A stretch of DNA of 64,000 nt from Eutrophocola salsuginis (GTDB taxonomy: Bacteria; Pseudomonadota; Gammaproteobacteria; Pseudomonadales; Pseudohongiellaceae), in the NCBI GenBank assembly GCA_038147195.1, contig JAYQTB010000006.1:260160-324159 (forward strand), in the 5' to 3' direction. A program made the position numbers and the translations under genes. This document shows, one piece after another, positions 1-8,903 of the stretch (its first letter is position 1; each line of letters begins with the position of its first letter). The notes beneath the pieces were generated by a model. That model ran no database searches and was not told where the DNA came from. It saw only the letters and a list, made by a program, of their open reading frames with translations.

Positions 1-473
1 CGCTCGGTGATGTACCAGCGCCCATCGATCTTCCTGAATTTCGTGTCTTCCCGCCCCTGCTCGATCAGGCGCGGAGCGAGATACACCGTGTCGTTCATGA
101 CTTCCGTGTAGATCATGTGTGCCGTGGCCGTATCACCGTCCACGATGATGCGCGGGTTGGTCATCAGCACATGTACCTTGCCCGGCACGTTTTCTTCCGG
201 TGATATCTCATCGTAATTCGTATATAGCCCCTGTATCTCGGCTTTTCCCCTGTACACCAGGCCATTGATATCCAGGACGGCATCGTCAGTATACATGGTG
301 GTCCAGTCATGGCCTTCGTCCACTTCGAAACCGTAGTAATAGGCCAGCAGCATGTCCTCGAGCTGAATGCGGTCGAGCAGGGTGTCCTGTGTGGTGATTG
401 GCGGCTGTGCTGTAACTGTATTCGACAGCATGGCAGATAATATAAATGATGCGGTAGCTAAACGGCTCTTCAT
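1..473 (-). CDS. exported SnoaL-like domain protein (C-terminus beyond window)
   Basis: The reading frame opens with ATG at 473 on the minus strand and stays open to the window edge, giving 157 codons without a stop; the C-terminus lies outside. The N-terminus (MKSRLATASFILSAML, then TVTAQ) is a signal peptide with cleavage near residue 22. After it comes the pattern of the SnoaL/NTF2-like fold: a helical stretch (LLDRIQLEDMLLAYYYGF), then WTTMYTDDAVLDING and YRGKAEIQGLY, as in polyketide-cyclase-like and steroid-isomerase-like proteins. No substrate can be read from the sequence. It is divergent from the limonene-epoxide-hydrolase-like gene at 599, which has the same general fold, and the 125-bp gap between them probably holds both promoters. 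The fold call is fairly sure; the function is unknown. Confidence 0.75.
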   Translation of the reverse strand, partial: MKSRLATASFILSAMLSNTVTAQPPITTQDTLLDRIQLEDMLLAYYYGFEVDEGHDWTTMYTDDAVLDINGLVYRGKAEIQGLYTNYDEISPEENVPGKVHVLMTNPRIIVDGDTATAHMIYTEVMNDTVYLAPRLIEQGREDTKFRKIDGRWYITE

Positions 474-598
474 GATTTTTCCTCGTTGATGTTTTTGTTG
501 TTGCGCTTTTATTGGCCCTTCCGGCTTTACTCTGGAAAAATAATCAGGCTTCATTGTAAAAGCAAATCGGGACAGACAACTACCAATCAGGAGCCGCC

Positions 599-1096
599 AT
601 GACGCAGCGCAGGGAACTTCTCACCGCATCCGCCAGCGGTATGATCGGCACCTTGCTGGCATCGGCAGCCAGCGGCCAGGACAGCAGACAAAACAACAGT
701 CTCGACAAAACCCTCACCGCGGATGAAAGGGCGAATATCGACCTGGTCGACCGTTTCTGCAAGGCCTGGGAGGCCTTGAACCTCGCACAGGTTTTCGCCA
801 CCATGAAAACCGATGCCATCTACCGGCAGTCACAGGACACGCTGCCGGTCACCGGTCACCAAGCGATCTCTAACATGATGAAATCATGGGTCGATGATTC
901 ATACAAAATCGATTACATCGTTCTGGAAACGTTTGCACGAGGTCCCGTGGTCATCAACCACCGCATCGATATCTATCATAGAAACAACGCTGAAGATCAC
1001 CTGGAATGGGAAGGTGTGGGTCTTTTCCTCATAGAAGACGGGCTGATCAGGGAATGGCAGGACTTCACGATGCGCATTCAGCGCGGCAGGGCCTGA
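599..1096 (+). CDS. exported limonene-1,2-epoxide hydrolase-like protein
   Basis: A 165-residue protein whose N-terminus has twin arginines (R4, R5) before a hydrophobic stretch ending in ASAASGQ, which suggests Tat or Sec export. The mature part (about 40-165) has the limonene-epoxide-hydrolase (LEH) fold pattern: ERANIDLVDRFCKAWE, GHQAISNMM, HRIDIY and LIREWQDF. The catalytic Arg-Asp-Asp triad of LEH appears intact as R122, D124 and D155. The spacing of 2 and 31 residues is the same as R99/D101/D132 in the Rhodococcus enzyme, as I recall that numbering. LEH-type enzymes hydrate epoxides, but members of this fold also act as isomerases or binding proteins. ATG follows CAGGAG with good spacing. 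The 3' end overlaps the convergent gene at 1078 by 19 bp. Fold confident; epoxide hydrolysis is inference. Confidence 0.75.
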   Translation: MTQRRELLTASASGMIGTLLASAASGQDSRQNNSLDKTLTADERANIDLVDRFCKAWEALNLAQVFATMKTDAIYRQSQDTLPVTGHQAISNMMKSWVDDSYKIDYIVLETFARGPVVINHRIDIYHRNNAEDHLEWEGVGLFLIEDGLIREWQDFTMRIQRGRA

Positions 1097-2448
1097 CCCT
1101 GCACATCGATACCGTCCAAGGATGAATGCAAGGAAGCGATACCGCCTTCTGTCACGGCCGTGCCCCAGAGATAGACAGCCGCAAGGTTCTCCAGGCCATC
1201 CAGTGAAGCAAGCCCTGCATCGGTGATCGCCGGATTCCCATAGATGTTGAGGACCTCTAACTCCGGGAATCCCGAGACCACAGCAAGCCCTACGTCTGTG
1301 ACGCCATTGTTACTGAGGTTCAGGTTTTCCAGCACGGGCATGTCTGCGATCAAGGCCAGCAAGTCGTCGTTCATGCCGCTACTGGCCAGGTTCAGTTCCA
1401 CGATCGACCCACTGGCATCAGTCAGTAATGCCAGCATGTCACGGCTTATAGGCTGGCCGATGGCATTGATACTGACGATCAGCCCATTACTTTCCTGCGA
1501 TAACTGTCTTACCAGCCAGCCACTTGCCACCATCTGGCCGAGCAATGACCCGGATACAGGCGCATAACGCTCAGCAACGGCGCTGACAGGCGCTGGTGCC
1601 AGCCCCATCTCGATGGCAAGCAGTGACATCGTGGTTTCATCGACAGCGAGTGTTGAAACAGATATCTGGACAGGTAATCCAGCATCGATCCACCAACCGA
1701 GTATCGCCACCTGATCTGCTGTCAGCGGCGTCTTGCCTTCGGCCGGCATGAAATTCTCATGGTTCTGCGGCAGGGTGACGCGTTTATACAGGTCGCTACC
1801 CGCGGCATTTCCTGGCAGCACTACTGCACCACTCTCACCCCCCACCATCAGGGCATCCAAGGAGGACAAGTTAAGCTGGCCACTCTGCTTATCGGCATTG
1901 TGGCAGTTGCCACATCGACTCTGCAGCATGGGTTCGATGATGTCATACCAGGGATCTGCCTGCGTGATATCGGTGACTGCGGGATGCCTTTCCTCCATTC
2001 CGAGCAGGTCACGGATTGCCTGTGGCGCATATTCCACGAGGTATGTAGAACCATGGGTCAGGTTGCCGCCATAGTGACCCGTCACCGTGACGGCAACGAG
2101 TAATGCCAGTGTCAGCCAGCCACCCCAGTTACGATAGGCGTTGATATTGAACACGCTGAGGAACCAAGCTAGCTGTGTACCCACGGTAAAGCCGATACCC
2201 CAGAGCCGGTGAGCTGACGCGGATGGACCGGTGAAGCCCCCTTCCCCGTAATGCAGCAGCCCGAGCATCACGGTGACCAAGGCACTGAAGGCAGTGCAGC
2301 CCCACAGCAGTGGTAACACCTGCTGGAGAGAATTATTCCTGGCATTCCGGGACAACCAGTGCACGATTGCGGTTAGCAGCACCATGCCGATGGGCAGATG
2401 CAGTGCGAGCACATGGAAACGTCCTAGGAACAAGAGAAAATCTGACAT
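1078..2448 (-). CDS. DUF2231-type membrane domain / c-type cytochrome / leucine-rich repeat protein
   Basis: A 456-residue three-part protein. Residues 1-130 carry about four membrane helices of the DUF2231-like type, beginning with the family-like FHVLALHLPIGMVLL. Residues 165-258 form a planctomycete-type cytochrome c domain with one haem site, C179-G-N-C182-H183, and a probable axial Met in ENFMP (M234). Residues 335-456 contain leucine-rich repeats (LENLNLSNNGVTDVGL, LEVLNIYGNPAITDAGL). It is the last gene of a long minus-strand operon of DUF1501 and PSD1-type genes, 13 bp after the DUF1501 gene at 2462. The membrane anchor plus cytochrome suggests it passes electrons between the exported partners and the membrane; the repeats may hold a partner. 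The architecture is plain; the role is inference. Confidence 0.8.
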   Translation of the reverse strand: MSDFLLFLGRFHVLALHLPIGMVLLTAIVHWLSRNARNNSLQQVLPLLWGCTAFSALVTVMLGLLHYGEGGFTGPSASAHRLWGIGFTVGTQLAWFLSVFNINAYRNWGGWLTLALLVAVTVTGHYGGNLTHGSTYLVEYAPQAIRDLLGMEERHPAVTDITQADPWYDIIEPMLQSRCGNCHNADKQSGQLNLSSLDALMVGGESGAVVLPGNAAGSDLYKRVTLPQNHENFMPAEGKTPLTADQVAILGWWIDAGLPVQISVSTLAVDETTMSLLAIEMGLAPAPVSAVAERYAPVSGSLLGQMVASGWLVRQLSQESNGLIVSINAIGQPISRDMLALLTDASGSIVELNLASSGMNDDLLALIADMPVLENLNLSNNGVTDVGLAVVSGFPELEVLNIYGNPAITDAGLASLDGLENLAAVYLWGTAVTEGGIASLHSSLDGIDVQGQALPR

Positions 2449-2461
2449 TCGACAACTTCCT

Positions 2462-3940
2462 TCAGCTTAAGATTTCGTGCACGACGTTGCCGTGTACATC
2501 GGTGAGGCGAAAATCACGTCCCTGGAAACGAAAAGTCAGCCGTTCATGGTCGATGCCAAGGATGTGGAGCAGGGTCGCATTGATATCATGGATATGGACG
2601 GGGTTCTCCACAACGTTGTAGGCAAACTCATCGGTCTGGCCGTATGAAAATCCCTGCTTCATACCACCCCCGGCGAACCACCAGGTGAAACAGCCGCCAT
2701 GGTGATCCCGACCAGCCACAGGGTTATTGATATCCCCTTGAGCGAAAGGTGTACGACCAAACTCGCTACCGAACATCACAAGGGTATCTTCCAGCAGACC
2801 ACGTTGTTTCAGATCCATGACCAGGGCAGCGGCGGGCTGGTCCACTTCCCTGCACCGTACCGGGAAACTGCCGCGGATTGCCAGGTGATGGTCCCAGCCC
2901 ATCCCGAACAGAGTCTGGAATTTGACTCCCCTTTCACAGAGCCGCCTGGCCAGCAGGCAATTCCTGGCAAAGGTACCGGGCGTCCTGACATCAGGACCAT
3001 ACATATCGAGGATGTAATCCGGTTCATCAGAGATATCAGCCACCTCCGGCACAGACTGCTGCATCCGGTAGGCCATCTCGTATTGATTGAGGCGCGACAG
3101 CATCTCGCTGTCCAGGGTTTCTTCATACTGCTCATCGACCAGGGCAGACAATGCATCGAGCATACTGCGGCGATTATCGCGCTCCATGCCGGGAGGATCA
3201 TTCACATAGAGCACCGGGTCGCTGGCTGCCCTGAACTGCACACCTTGGTGATGCGAAGGCAGGAAGCCCGCACCCCAGACAGCTGTGTCCAGTGGTACGC
3301 CGACTGAAACACCAGATTTCATGACGATGAAGTTGGGCAGGTCCTGGTTATCCGAGCCGAGGGCGTAACTTATCCAGGCCCCTGTGGAGGGTCGTCCGGC
3401 GATTTGGAAACCGGTATGCAGGAACTTGGCTGCCGGGTCATGGTTAACATGTTCGGTATGCACGCTCTTCACGAAACACAACTCATCAGCGATGCTGGCT
3501 GTATGCGGCAGCAAGTCACTGATCCATGCTCCGCTTTCTCCCCGCTGCCTAAATTCCGCCAGCGGAGCAAAAATCGGGAAAGCCGTCTGTCCGCCGGACA
3601 TGGTGGAGAGCCTCTGTGTCTCACGCACGGACGGGGGGATGTCCTGCCCGCTCATCTCGAACAGCTTCGGTTTGTAATCGAAGGTGTCCACATGCGAGAT
3701 CGCGCCAAGCATATGCAAGCAGATAACCCGTTTTGCCCTGGCCTCTATATGACCGCTACCGAGGAGACCGATGTTCTGACCGATGTCTGTTATTTGCTGC
3801 GCCATGGCAGCGGGCGATAACGGATCTAAGAGAGGAACACCCGCGAGGTACGTGCCCATCGTCCGCAGGAAATCCCTCCGGTTATTGCCAGCGGAGATTC
3901 GAACAGATTCTTGCCGTGATGCAGGCTTTTTCATAGTCAT
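2462..3940 (-). CDS. DUF1501 protein, Tat-exported (second module copy)
   Basis: A DUF1501 family protein of about 492 residues (alkaline-phosphatase/sulfatase superfamily, function unknown). The N-terminus has a Tat motif, NRRDFLRTMG, followed by a hydrophobic stretch ending AMAQQ. Typical family segments are visible: RAKRVICLHMLGAISHVDTFDYKP, EHVNHDPA, GSEFGRTPFAQG, GRDHHGGCFTWWFAGGG and HDINATLLHILGIDHERLTFRFQGRDFRLTDVHG. The H and D residues in these segments are candidate metal ligands. I take ATG 3940 as the start; ATG 3934 and TTG 3946 are also possible, and none has a strong ribosome-binding site. It sits 37 bp after the PSD1 gene at 3978 and closely resembles the DUF1501 gene at 7456. 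The DUF1553/DUF1501 pairing is common in Planctomycetes and some marine gammaproteobacteria. Confidence 0.88.
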   Translation of the reverse strand: MTMKKPASRQESVRISAGNNRRDFLRTMGTYLAGVPLLDPLSPAAMAQQITDIGQNIGLLGSGHIEARAKRVICLHMLGAISHVDTFDYKPKLFEMSGQDIPPSVRETQRLSTMSGGQTAFPIFAPLAEFRQRGESGAWISDLLPHTASIADELCFVKSVHTEHVNHDPAAKFLHTGFQIAGRPSTGAWISYALGSDNQDLPNFIVMKSGVSVGVPLDTAVWGAGFLPSHHQGVQFRAASDPVLYVNDPPGMERDNRRSMLDALSALVDEQYEETLDSEMLSRLNQYEMAYRMQQSVPEVADISDEPDYILDMYGPDVRTPGTFARNCLLARRLCERGVKFQTLFGMGWDHHLAIRGSFPVRCREVDQPAAALVMDLKQRGLLEDTLVMFGSEFGRTPFAQGDINNPVAGRDHHGGCFTWWFAGGGMKQGFSYGQTDEFAYNVVENPVHIHDINATLLHILGIDHERLTFRFQGRDFRLTDVHGNVVHEILS

Positions 3941-3977
3941 TCGCAAAGATTATCCGGTCCCTGTCATTTCGTTCAGG

Positions 3978-6900
3978 CTATTTCACCACATAAGTATCAG
4001 GGGCATTCATTAACAGGGCTGCCACGTTAGCCATCGCGGCGAGCTCTGTTATATCCAGTGCCTGATCAACGGCAGTAACACCAACTGCCACTGCCTCAAC
4101 GGCTCTTTCTGGATTTTCAGAAAAGTAGGCCAATTGTTCATGGTAGTAACCTTTGAGGATACCGAGCTGTTCGACCGATGGTGTCGTCCGTGTAACCAGC
4201 CTGTTCAACAACGTCAAACCCGCTATATCTTCATCGGTCGACGCTAGTACATTTTCCGCAATCAACCTATAGGCTTCCAGGTACTGAGGATCATTCATCA
4301 GGAGCAAGGCCTGAAGCGGTGTATTCGAAGAACGACGCCTTGCGATACTCTCTGTCCTGTTCCTGAAATCAAAAATCCCGAGTGCCGGATGAGGCGCATT
4401 TCGTTTCACGAACGTGTAAAGCGTCCGGCGATGATGCTCCTCTTTGGGAATGTCTTCAGCATCGGGATAGGAATAGAAACTGTTAAGTGGATTCCAGATA
4501 TCGTCGGGCTGGTAAGGTGTGGCACTCGGCCCTCCGACTTCTTCGCTGAGTGTGCCACTCAGGAAGAGCGCCTGGTCCCTGATCATTTCTGCCGTCATAC
4601 GCCACCGAGGCCCCCTGGCATATAACTGGTTACCCGGATCCCTTTCCTGAAGCACTGCGCTCAGGTCGGAGTCCTGGCGATAAGTCGACGAGGTCACGAT
4701 CAGCCGGTGCAGGAACTTTATATCCCAACCCGAATTGACGAATTCAATGGTTAGCCAGTCAAGCAGCTCCGGATGCGAGGGAATCGAGCCCTGGGAACCA
4801 AAGTCCTCAGAAGTTTCCACTAAGCCGTGACCGAAATGCATCTGCCAGATCCTGTTGACGAAGACGCGCGCGGTAAGCGGGTTATCCGGATCGAACAGCC
4901 ATTGTGTCAGGCCAAGCCGGTCCTGCGGCAGATCTTCATTCCAGGGCAGGACGACATCCAATCCTCTCGGAGATACTTCGTCAGCAGGTTCACTGTATAC
5001 ACCACGATCGAGAACGTAAGTCGCTTCATGTCCAGGTGCAGTACCCATCACCAAGACCTGGGGTACTGCCGTCACCAGTTCATTGTGCATTCTACGTGCA
5101 GCGATCAAGGCATCCCTTGCAACCTCGACCTGTTTATCAAGATCAATGACGAGACCTGCCAGGTCTTCGGCGACGTCAGCCTCAGGAAAGCGCAAAGGTA
5201 ATTCCGGATCATGCAGGTAGGCCACTTCGAGTGCATTGAGTGGTCTGTCATAGATCCTGATCTCATCCATGCCGCTGCCCACCGGCGCTTTCACGCGAAA
5301 ACGCGTGCCGAAAGCCAGGCCGACGAACGGATCGAACACATCACCTGTCCCCCAGGGCAGCATGCTTCTGGTCAGTGAATCATGGTCAACGGTCATGGCC
5401 AGTGGCAAACCGTCAGCATAAAGTAAAACGCCAGCCGCCGAGCTTGAACCATCATAAGTCAAGGTAAGATGGATCCACTCACCGACCGGTAATGCTTCAT
5501 CAGATAACAGGGCGATCATGTTCGCCGGAGGCGAATGCGCCAGGGAAACCCATAACCTACCATCGCGCAGGGAAAGCTGGTAACCCGTGCTGCCTGAATT
5601 CTGCTCGGACATATGATTGAGTATCGATGCCTCATCGTATTCGTCTGCGATGAGTAACCGGAAATCGATGCTGAATGGATCGGTACGGTCATACCAGCCA
5701 ACGTCCCTGCCCAGGAAGCCCTTGTTGGTTTCATCGAAGAACATGGCCTGGCCCTTCGCCCCGGCGCCCAACAGTGGTTCCTGCAGCACAGCGTCGGGTA
5801 CACCGACATTTTCAGCAGCAGACAGGTATAACTGGTCACGGTTGTAATTCCTGGGAACACGGCCTTCCAGCTCCCGGAGTTGTCTTGACCTGCGCTGCAA
5901 CTCGGTCTCGTTTTCCAGGTCCACCACTACCGGGATGGCGTACGGTCCTGCCATCAGGCCATTGATTGTTGGCGGTGGCACACGTCTTGCCATCGGCTCC
6001 GGCAAGTCTTCAAGATCAGCTTTTATCGCCGCATCGAAGGAATAATAAGCAGCAAGGTCTCGGCTTTTCGATGTCTCCAGGTAGCGTGCAAGTGCACCCT
6101 CTTGAAGGATCCTGGCAGCAGAGTTGCCCGCCTGTTCCGAAACCGACTCCCTGGTTTCGAGGTAACGCTGCTCCAGCTTTGAGACTTCCTCCTCAGCCTG
6201 GCTGATGCGTTTCGTGGCATTCTCATCAGGCCAGGGCAAGGCAGGCCCTCCCTGGATACCACTGAATCCTGGTGCATAGACTCCAGGTTCGTCGCTATTA
6301 TTGAAGAAGGCAGAGATCGCGTAGTAATCCTTCTGGGTAATAGGATCATAACGATGGTCGTGGCAACGCGCGCATCCCAGGGTTAATCCCAGGAAAGTCG
6401 TTCCGACGAGATTATCTGTTCTTTCCGCCCGGTACTCCGCGGAATATTCCTCAGCGATGGCACCATTCTCAGTCGTCCGCTTACCCAACCTGACAAAGGT
6501 TGTCGCCAGCAAATCAGCGCGGTCGGGATCCGGCAATAGGTCGCCGGCCAGCTGGCGGGTAGCAAACTCGTCATAGGGCATATTGTTGTTAAATGCATCG
6601 ATCACCCAGTCGCGCCAGGGCCACAGGACACGATCATGATGATCATCGAGGAAACCATCCGTGTCGCTCCATCGGGCAAGATCCATCCAGTACCCTGCCA
6701 TATGTTCCCCGTAGCGAGGCGAGCCAAGCAGGTCATCAATCAGGTTTTCATAGGCATCGGGGCTGTTATCGGCAAGGAAGGCATCGACCGCCTCGAGACC
6801 GGGAGGCAGCCCCGTCAAGGTGAGCGTCACACGGTTGATCAGAGCCTCTTTCCCAGCTTCGGTTGAAGGTGCCAGCCCTTCCTGATCCAGGCGACTGAAG

Positions 6901-7421
6901 ACATAGGCATCGATCCCGTTTTCCACACGATCATCGAACGACGTTTCCGGTACATCTGTCAGTGTGGGTGGCAGATAGGCCCAGTGTTGCTTGTACTGGG
7001 CCCCTTCACGTATCCATTGTTGCAGCAGGTCTTTTTCTGTCTCGTTCAACACTTTATGCGACGATTCAGGCGGCATCCGTAAATCGATGTCCAATGCGGT
7101 GATACGTTTCACCAGTTCACTGTATTCTGGTTTACCGGGCACGATGGCATAACTACCGGGAGTCTCGGGCAGTTCGGCGACGGCGAGTTCGCGGACATCC
7201 AGCCGCAACCCGGCCTTCAATCCTTCCCTGTCCGGACCATGGCAGGCGAAACACTTATCAGAAAGGATGGGACGTATATCCCAGTTGAAATCAATCGAGC
7301 CGCTGGGCAGTGTGCTGTCACTTTCGTCAGAAGAACATCCGACCAAAGCAAGCAGCACCGATACTGCAAGGGATAGTGCGCAGAGGCGGCGTTTGGTTTT
7401 AAATGAAGGAGGAGTGATCAC
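3978..7421 (-). CDS. PSCyt1/DUF1549/LamG/DUF1553 (PSD1) lipoprotein, second module copy
   Basis: A 1147-residue lipoprotein. Start is GTG 7421. The signal peptide ends in a lipobox (LVGC, Cys29). Order of domains: PSCyt1 haem domain (C57-F-A-C60-H61, with MPPES as probable Met ligand); DUF1549 (about 150-400, ending with a second haem motif in GCARCHDHRYDPI); a LamG/concanavalin-like insert (about 590-760, DPFSIDFRL ... WIHLTLTYDGSSSAAGV ... GSGMDEIRIYDRPLNALE); and DUF1553 (about 870-1130, NPLTARVFVNRIWQMHFGHGLV, RRRSSNTPLQALLLMND). Family function is not established. It is outer-membrane or periplasmic by signal type and is co-transcribed with the DUF1501 gene after it. It is a close paralogue of the gene at 8904: the DUF1553 segments look very similar by eye. 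Confidence 0.9.
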   Translation of the reverse strand: MITPPSFKTKRRLCALSLAVSVLLALVGCSSDESDSTLPSGSIDFNWDIRPILSDKCFACHGPDREGLKAGLRLDVRELAVAELPETPGSYAIVPGKPEYSELVKRITALDIDLRMPPESSHKVLNETEKDLLQQWIREGAQYKQHWAYLPPTLTDVPETSFDDRVENGIDAYVFSRLDQEGLAPSTEAGKEALINRVTLTLTGLPPGLEAVDAFLADNSPDAYENLIDDLLGSPRYGEHMAGYWMDLARWSDTDGFLDDHHDRVLWPWRDWVIDAFNNNMPYDEFATRQLAGDLLPDPDRADLLATTFVRLGKRTTENGAIAEEYSAEYRAERTDNLVGTTFLGLTLGCARCHDHRYDPITQKDYYAISAFFNNSDEPGVYAPGFSGIQGGPALPWPDENATKRISQAEEEVSKLEQRYLETRESVSEQAGNSAARILQEGALARYLETSKSRDLAAYYSFDAAIKADLEDLPEPMARRVPPPTINGLMAGPYAIPVVVDLENETELQRRSRQLRELEGRVPRNYNRDQLYLSAAENVGVPDAVLQEPLLGAGAKGQAMFFDETNKGFLGRDVGWYDRTDPFSIDFRLLIADEYDEASILNHMSEQNSGSTGYQLSLRDGRLWVSLAHSPPANMIALLSDEALPVGEWIHLTLTYDGSSSAAGVLLYADGLPLAMTVDHDSLTRSMLPWGTGDVFDPFVGLAFGTRFRVKAPVGSGMDEIRIYDRPLNALEVAYLHDPELPLRFPEADVAEDLAGLVIDLDKQVEVARDALIAARRMHNELVTAVPQVLVMGTAPGHEATYVLDRGVYSEPADEVSPRGLDVVLPWNEDLPQDRLGLTQWLFDPDNPLTARVFVNRIWQMHFGHGLVETSEDFGSQGSIPSHPELLDWLTIEFVNSGWDIKFLHRLIVTSSTYRQDSDLSAVLQERDPGNQLYARGPRWRMTAEMIRDQALFLSGTLSEEVGGPSATPYQPDDIWNPLNSFYSYPDAEDIPKEEHHRRTLYTFVKRNAPHPALGIFDFRNRTESIARRRSSNTPLQALLLMNDPQYLEAYRLIAENVLASTDEDIAGLTLLNRLVTRTTPSVEQLGILKGYYHEQLAYFSENPERAVEAVAVGVTAVDQALDITELAAMANVAALLMNAPDTYVVK

Positions 7422-7455
7422 ACCGGCTGACTTTATTCTCTGTTCTACTGGATCT

Positions 7456-8895
7456 TTAGGACAAAATATCAGTGATCACATTCCCATGTACATCCGTCAG
7501 ACGGAAATTCCTTCCCTGGAAGAAGTAGGTCAGTTTTTCATGATCGATACCCATGAGGTGCATCAAGGTCGCATTGAAGTCGTGGACATGCACCGGATTT
7601 TCTGACACGTTGTAGCCGAAATCATCGGTCTTGCCGTATGTCATGCCCTTGTTCACACCGGCGCCGGCCAGCCAGCTGGAAAAGGCATAGGGGTGATGGT
7701 CGCGGCCAAAGATCGGGTTGTTGATATCGCCCTGTGAATACGGTGTGCGCCCAAACTCGCTGGTGAAAACTACGAGCGTATCTTCCAGCAGGCCACGCTG
7801 CTTGAGATCCATGATCAGGCCAGCAACGGGTTGGTCGGCAGATTTCGCCATCACGGGCTGGTTGGCGGAAATACTGAAATGGAAATCCCAGCCGTTATAG
7901 AACAACTGGATGAATTTCACGCTGCGTTCGGCCAAGCGGCGGGCCAGCAGGCACTGGCGCGCAAAGGAACCGGGGTTGTGCACCTCGGGACCGTACATGT
8001 CGAGCACGTAATCCGGCTCATCGCTGACATCGGTAGCCTCAGGCACGGACGACTGCATGCGGTAAGCCATCTCATACTGGCTGATCTTGGACAGGATTTC
8101 CTCGTCACCACTTGCATCATACTGGGCTCGGGCCAGGGCGTTGATGGCGGCGATATCCTCGCCCTGCTCTTCCAGTGCCAGGCCGTCGGGCGTGTCGATG
8201 TAATGCACGGCCTGTTCCCCTCGCATGAACTGCACGCCCTGGAAATGTGACGGCAGGAAACCCGAGCCGAAATTGGCCGAGTCCATGTTCTGCCCCTGCC
8301 CCGGCCCCATGTTGTTGAGGACGATGAAGGAAGGCAGGTTATTGTTATCAGAGCCGAGACCATAACTCACCCAGGAACCAAAGGATGGACGGCCCACCAG
8401 CTGGAAGCCTGTCTGCAGAAACTGGGCGGCCGGGTTGTGGTTTACGTGTTCGGTGTACATGGAATTGATGATGCACAGGTCGTCGGCGATGCTCCCCACG
8501 TGCGGCCAAAAGTCACTCACCCAGGCGCCGCTCTGGCCGCGCTGTTTAAAGGGCGCCAGGTTGCGCACGAGCGGGAACTGTGTCTGGCCCTGAACCATGG
8601 TGGATACCCTGCCCTCGCCCATAACCGAGGCCGGAATCTGCTGACCATGCATCTCCTCTAGCATGGGGCAGTAATCAAAAGTATCCACATGTGAGATGGC
8701 CCCGAACATGTGCAGGTAAATGACTCGCTTCGCCTTTGCCGGGAAGTGTGTCGCGCCGAGCACGCCGAGGTCCTGACCGAGAGCGACGGGGGCACCCAGC
8801 ATATCGGCCAGGGCCAGTGAGCCGATACCGAGACTGCCTTTTTTCAGGAAGGCCCGGCGGGATAATGCAATACGGTGATGTTCCAGGTTCTGCAT
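7456..8895 (-). CDS. DUF1501 protein, Tat-exported (first module copy)
   Basis: A DUF1501 family protein of about 479 residues. I choose ATG 8895 (MQNLEHH) because GAG precedes it at suitable distance; TTG 8907 would overlap the upstream stop by 3 bp. The Tat signal is SRRAFLKKGSLG followed by a hydrophobic stretch ending VALGQD. Segments match the paralogue at 2462 almost block by block: AKRVIYLHMFGAISHVDTFDY, EHVNHNPAAQFLQTGFQ, TSEFGRTPYSQGDINNP, GRDHHPYAF and VHDFNATLMHLMGIDHEKL. The family belongs to the alkaline-phosphatase superfamily by fold, but no reaction is established. It lies 8 bp after the PSD1 gene at 8904 and 34 bp before the next PSD1 gene, so the two PSD1-DUF1501 pairs form a tandem repeat within one operon. 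Confidence 0.9.
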   Translation of the reverse strand: MQNLEHHRIALSRRAFLKKGSLGIGSLALADMLGAPVALGQDLGVLGATHFPAKAKRVIYLHMFGAISHVDTFDYCPMLEEMHGQQIPASVMGEGRVSTMVQGQTQFPLVRNLAPFKQRGQSGAWVSDFWPHVGSIADDLCIINSMYTEHVNHNPAAQFLQTGFQLVGRPSFGSWVSYGLGSDNNNLPSFIVLNNMGPGQGQNMDSANFGSGFLPSHFQGVQFMRGEQAVHYIDTPDGLALEEQGEDIAAINALARAQYDASGDEEILSKISQYEMAYRMQSSVPEATDVSDEPDYVLDMYGPEVHNPGSFARQCLLARRLAERSVKFIQLFYNGWDFHFSISANQPVMAKSADQPVAGLIMDLKQRGLLEDTLVVFTSEFGRTPYSQGDINNPIFGRDHHPYAFSSWLAGAGVNKGMTYGKTDDFGYNVSENPVHVHDFNATLMHLMGIDHEKLTYFFQGRNFRLTDVHGNVITDILS

Positions 8896-8903
8896 GGGTG
8901 TTC

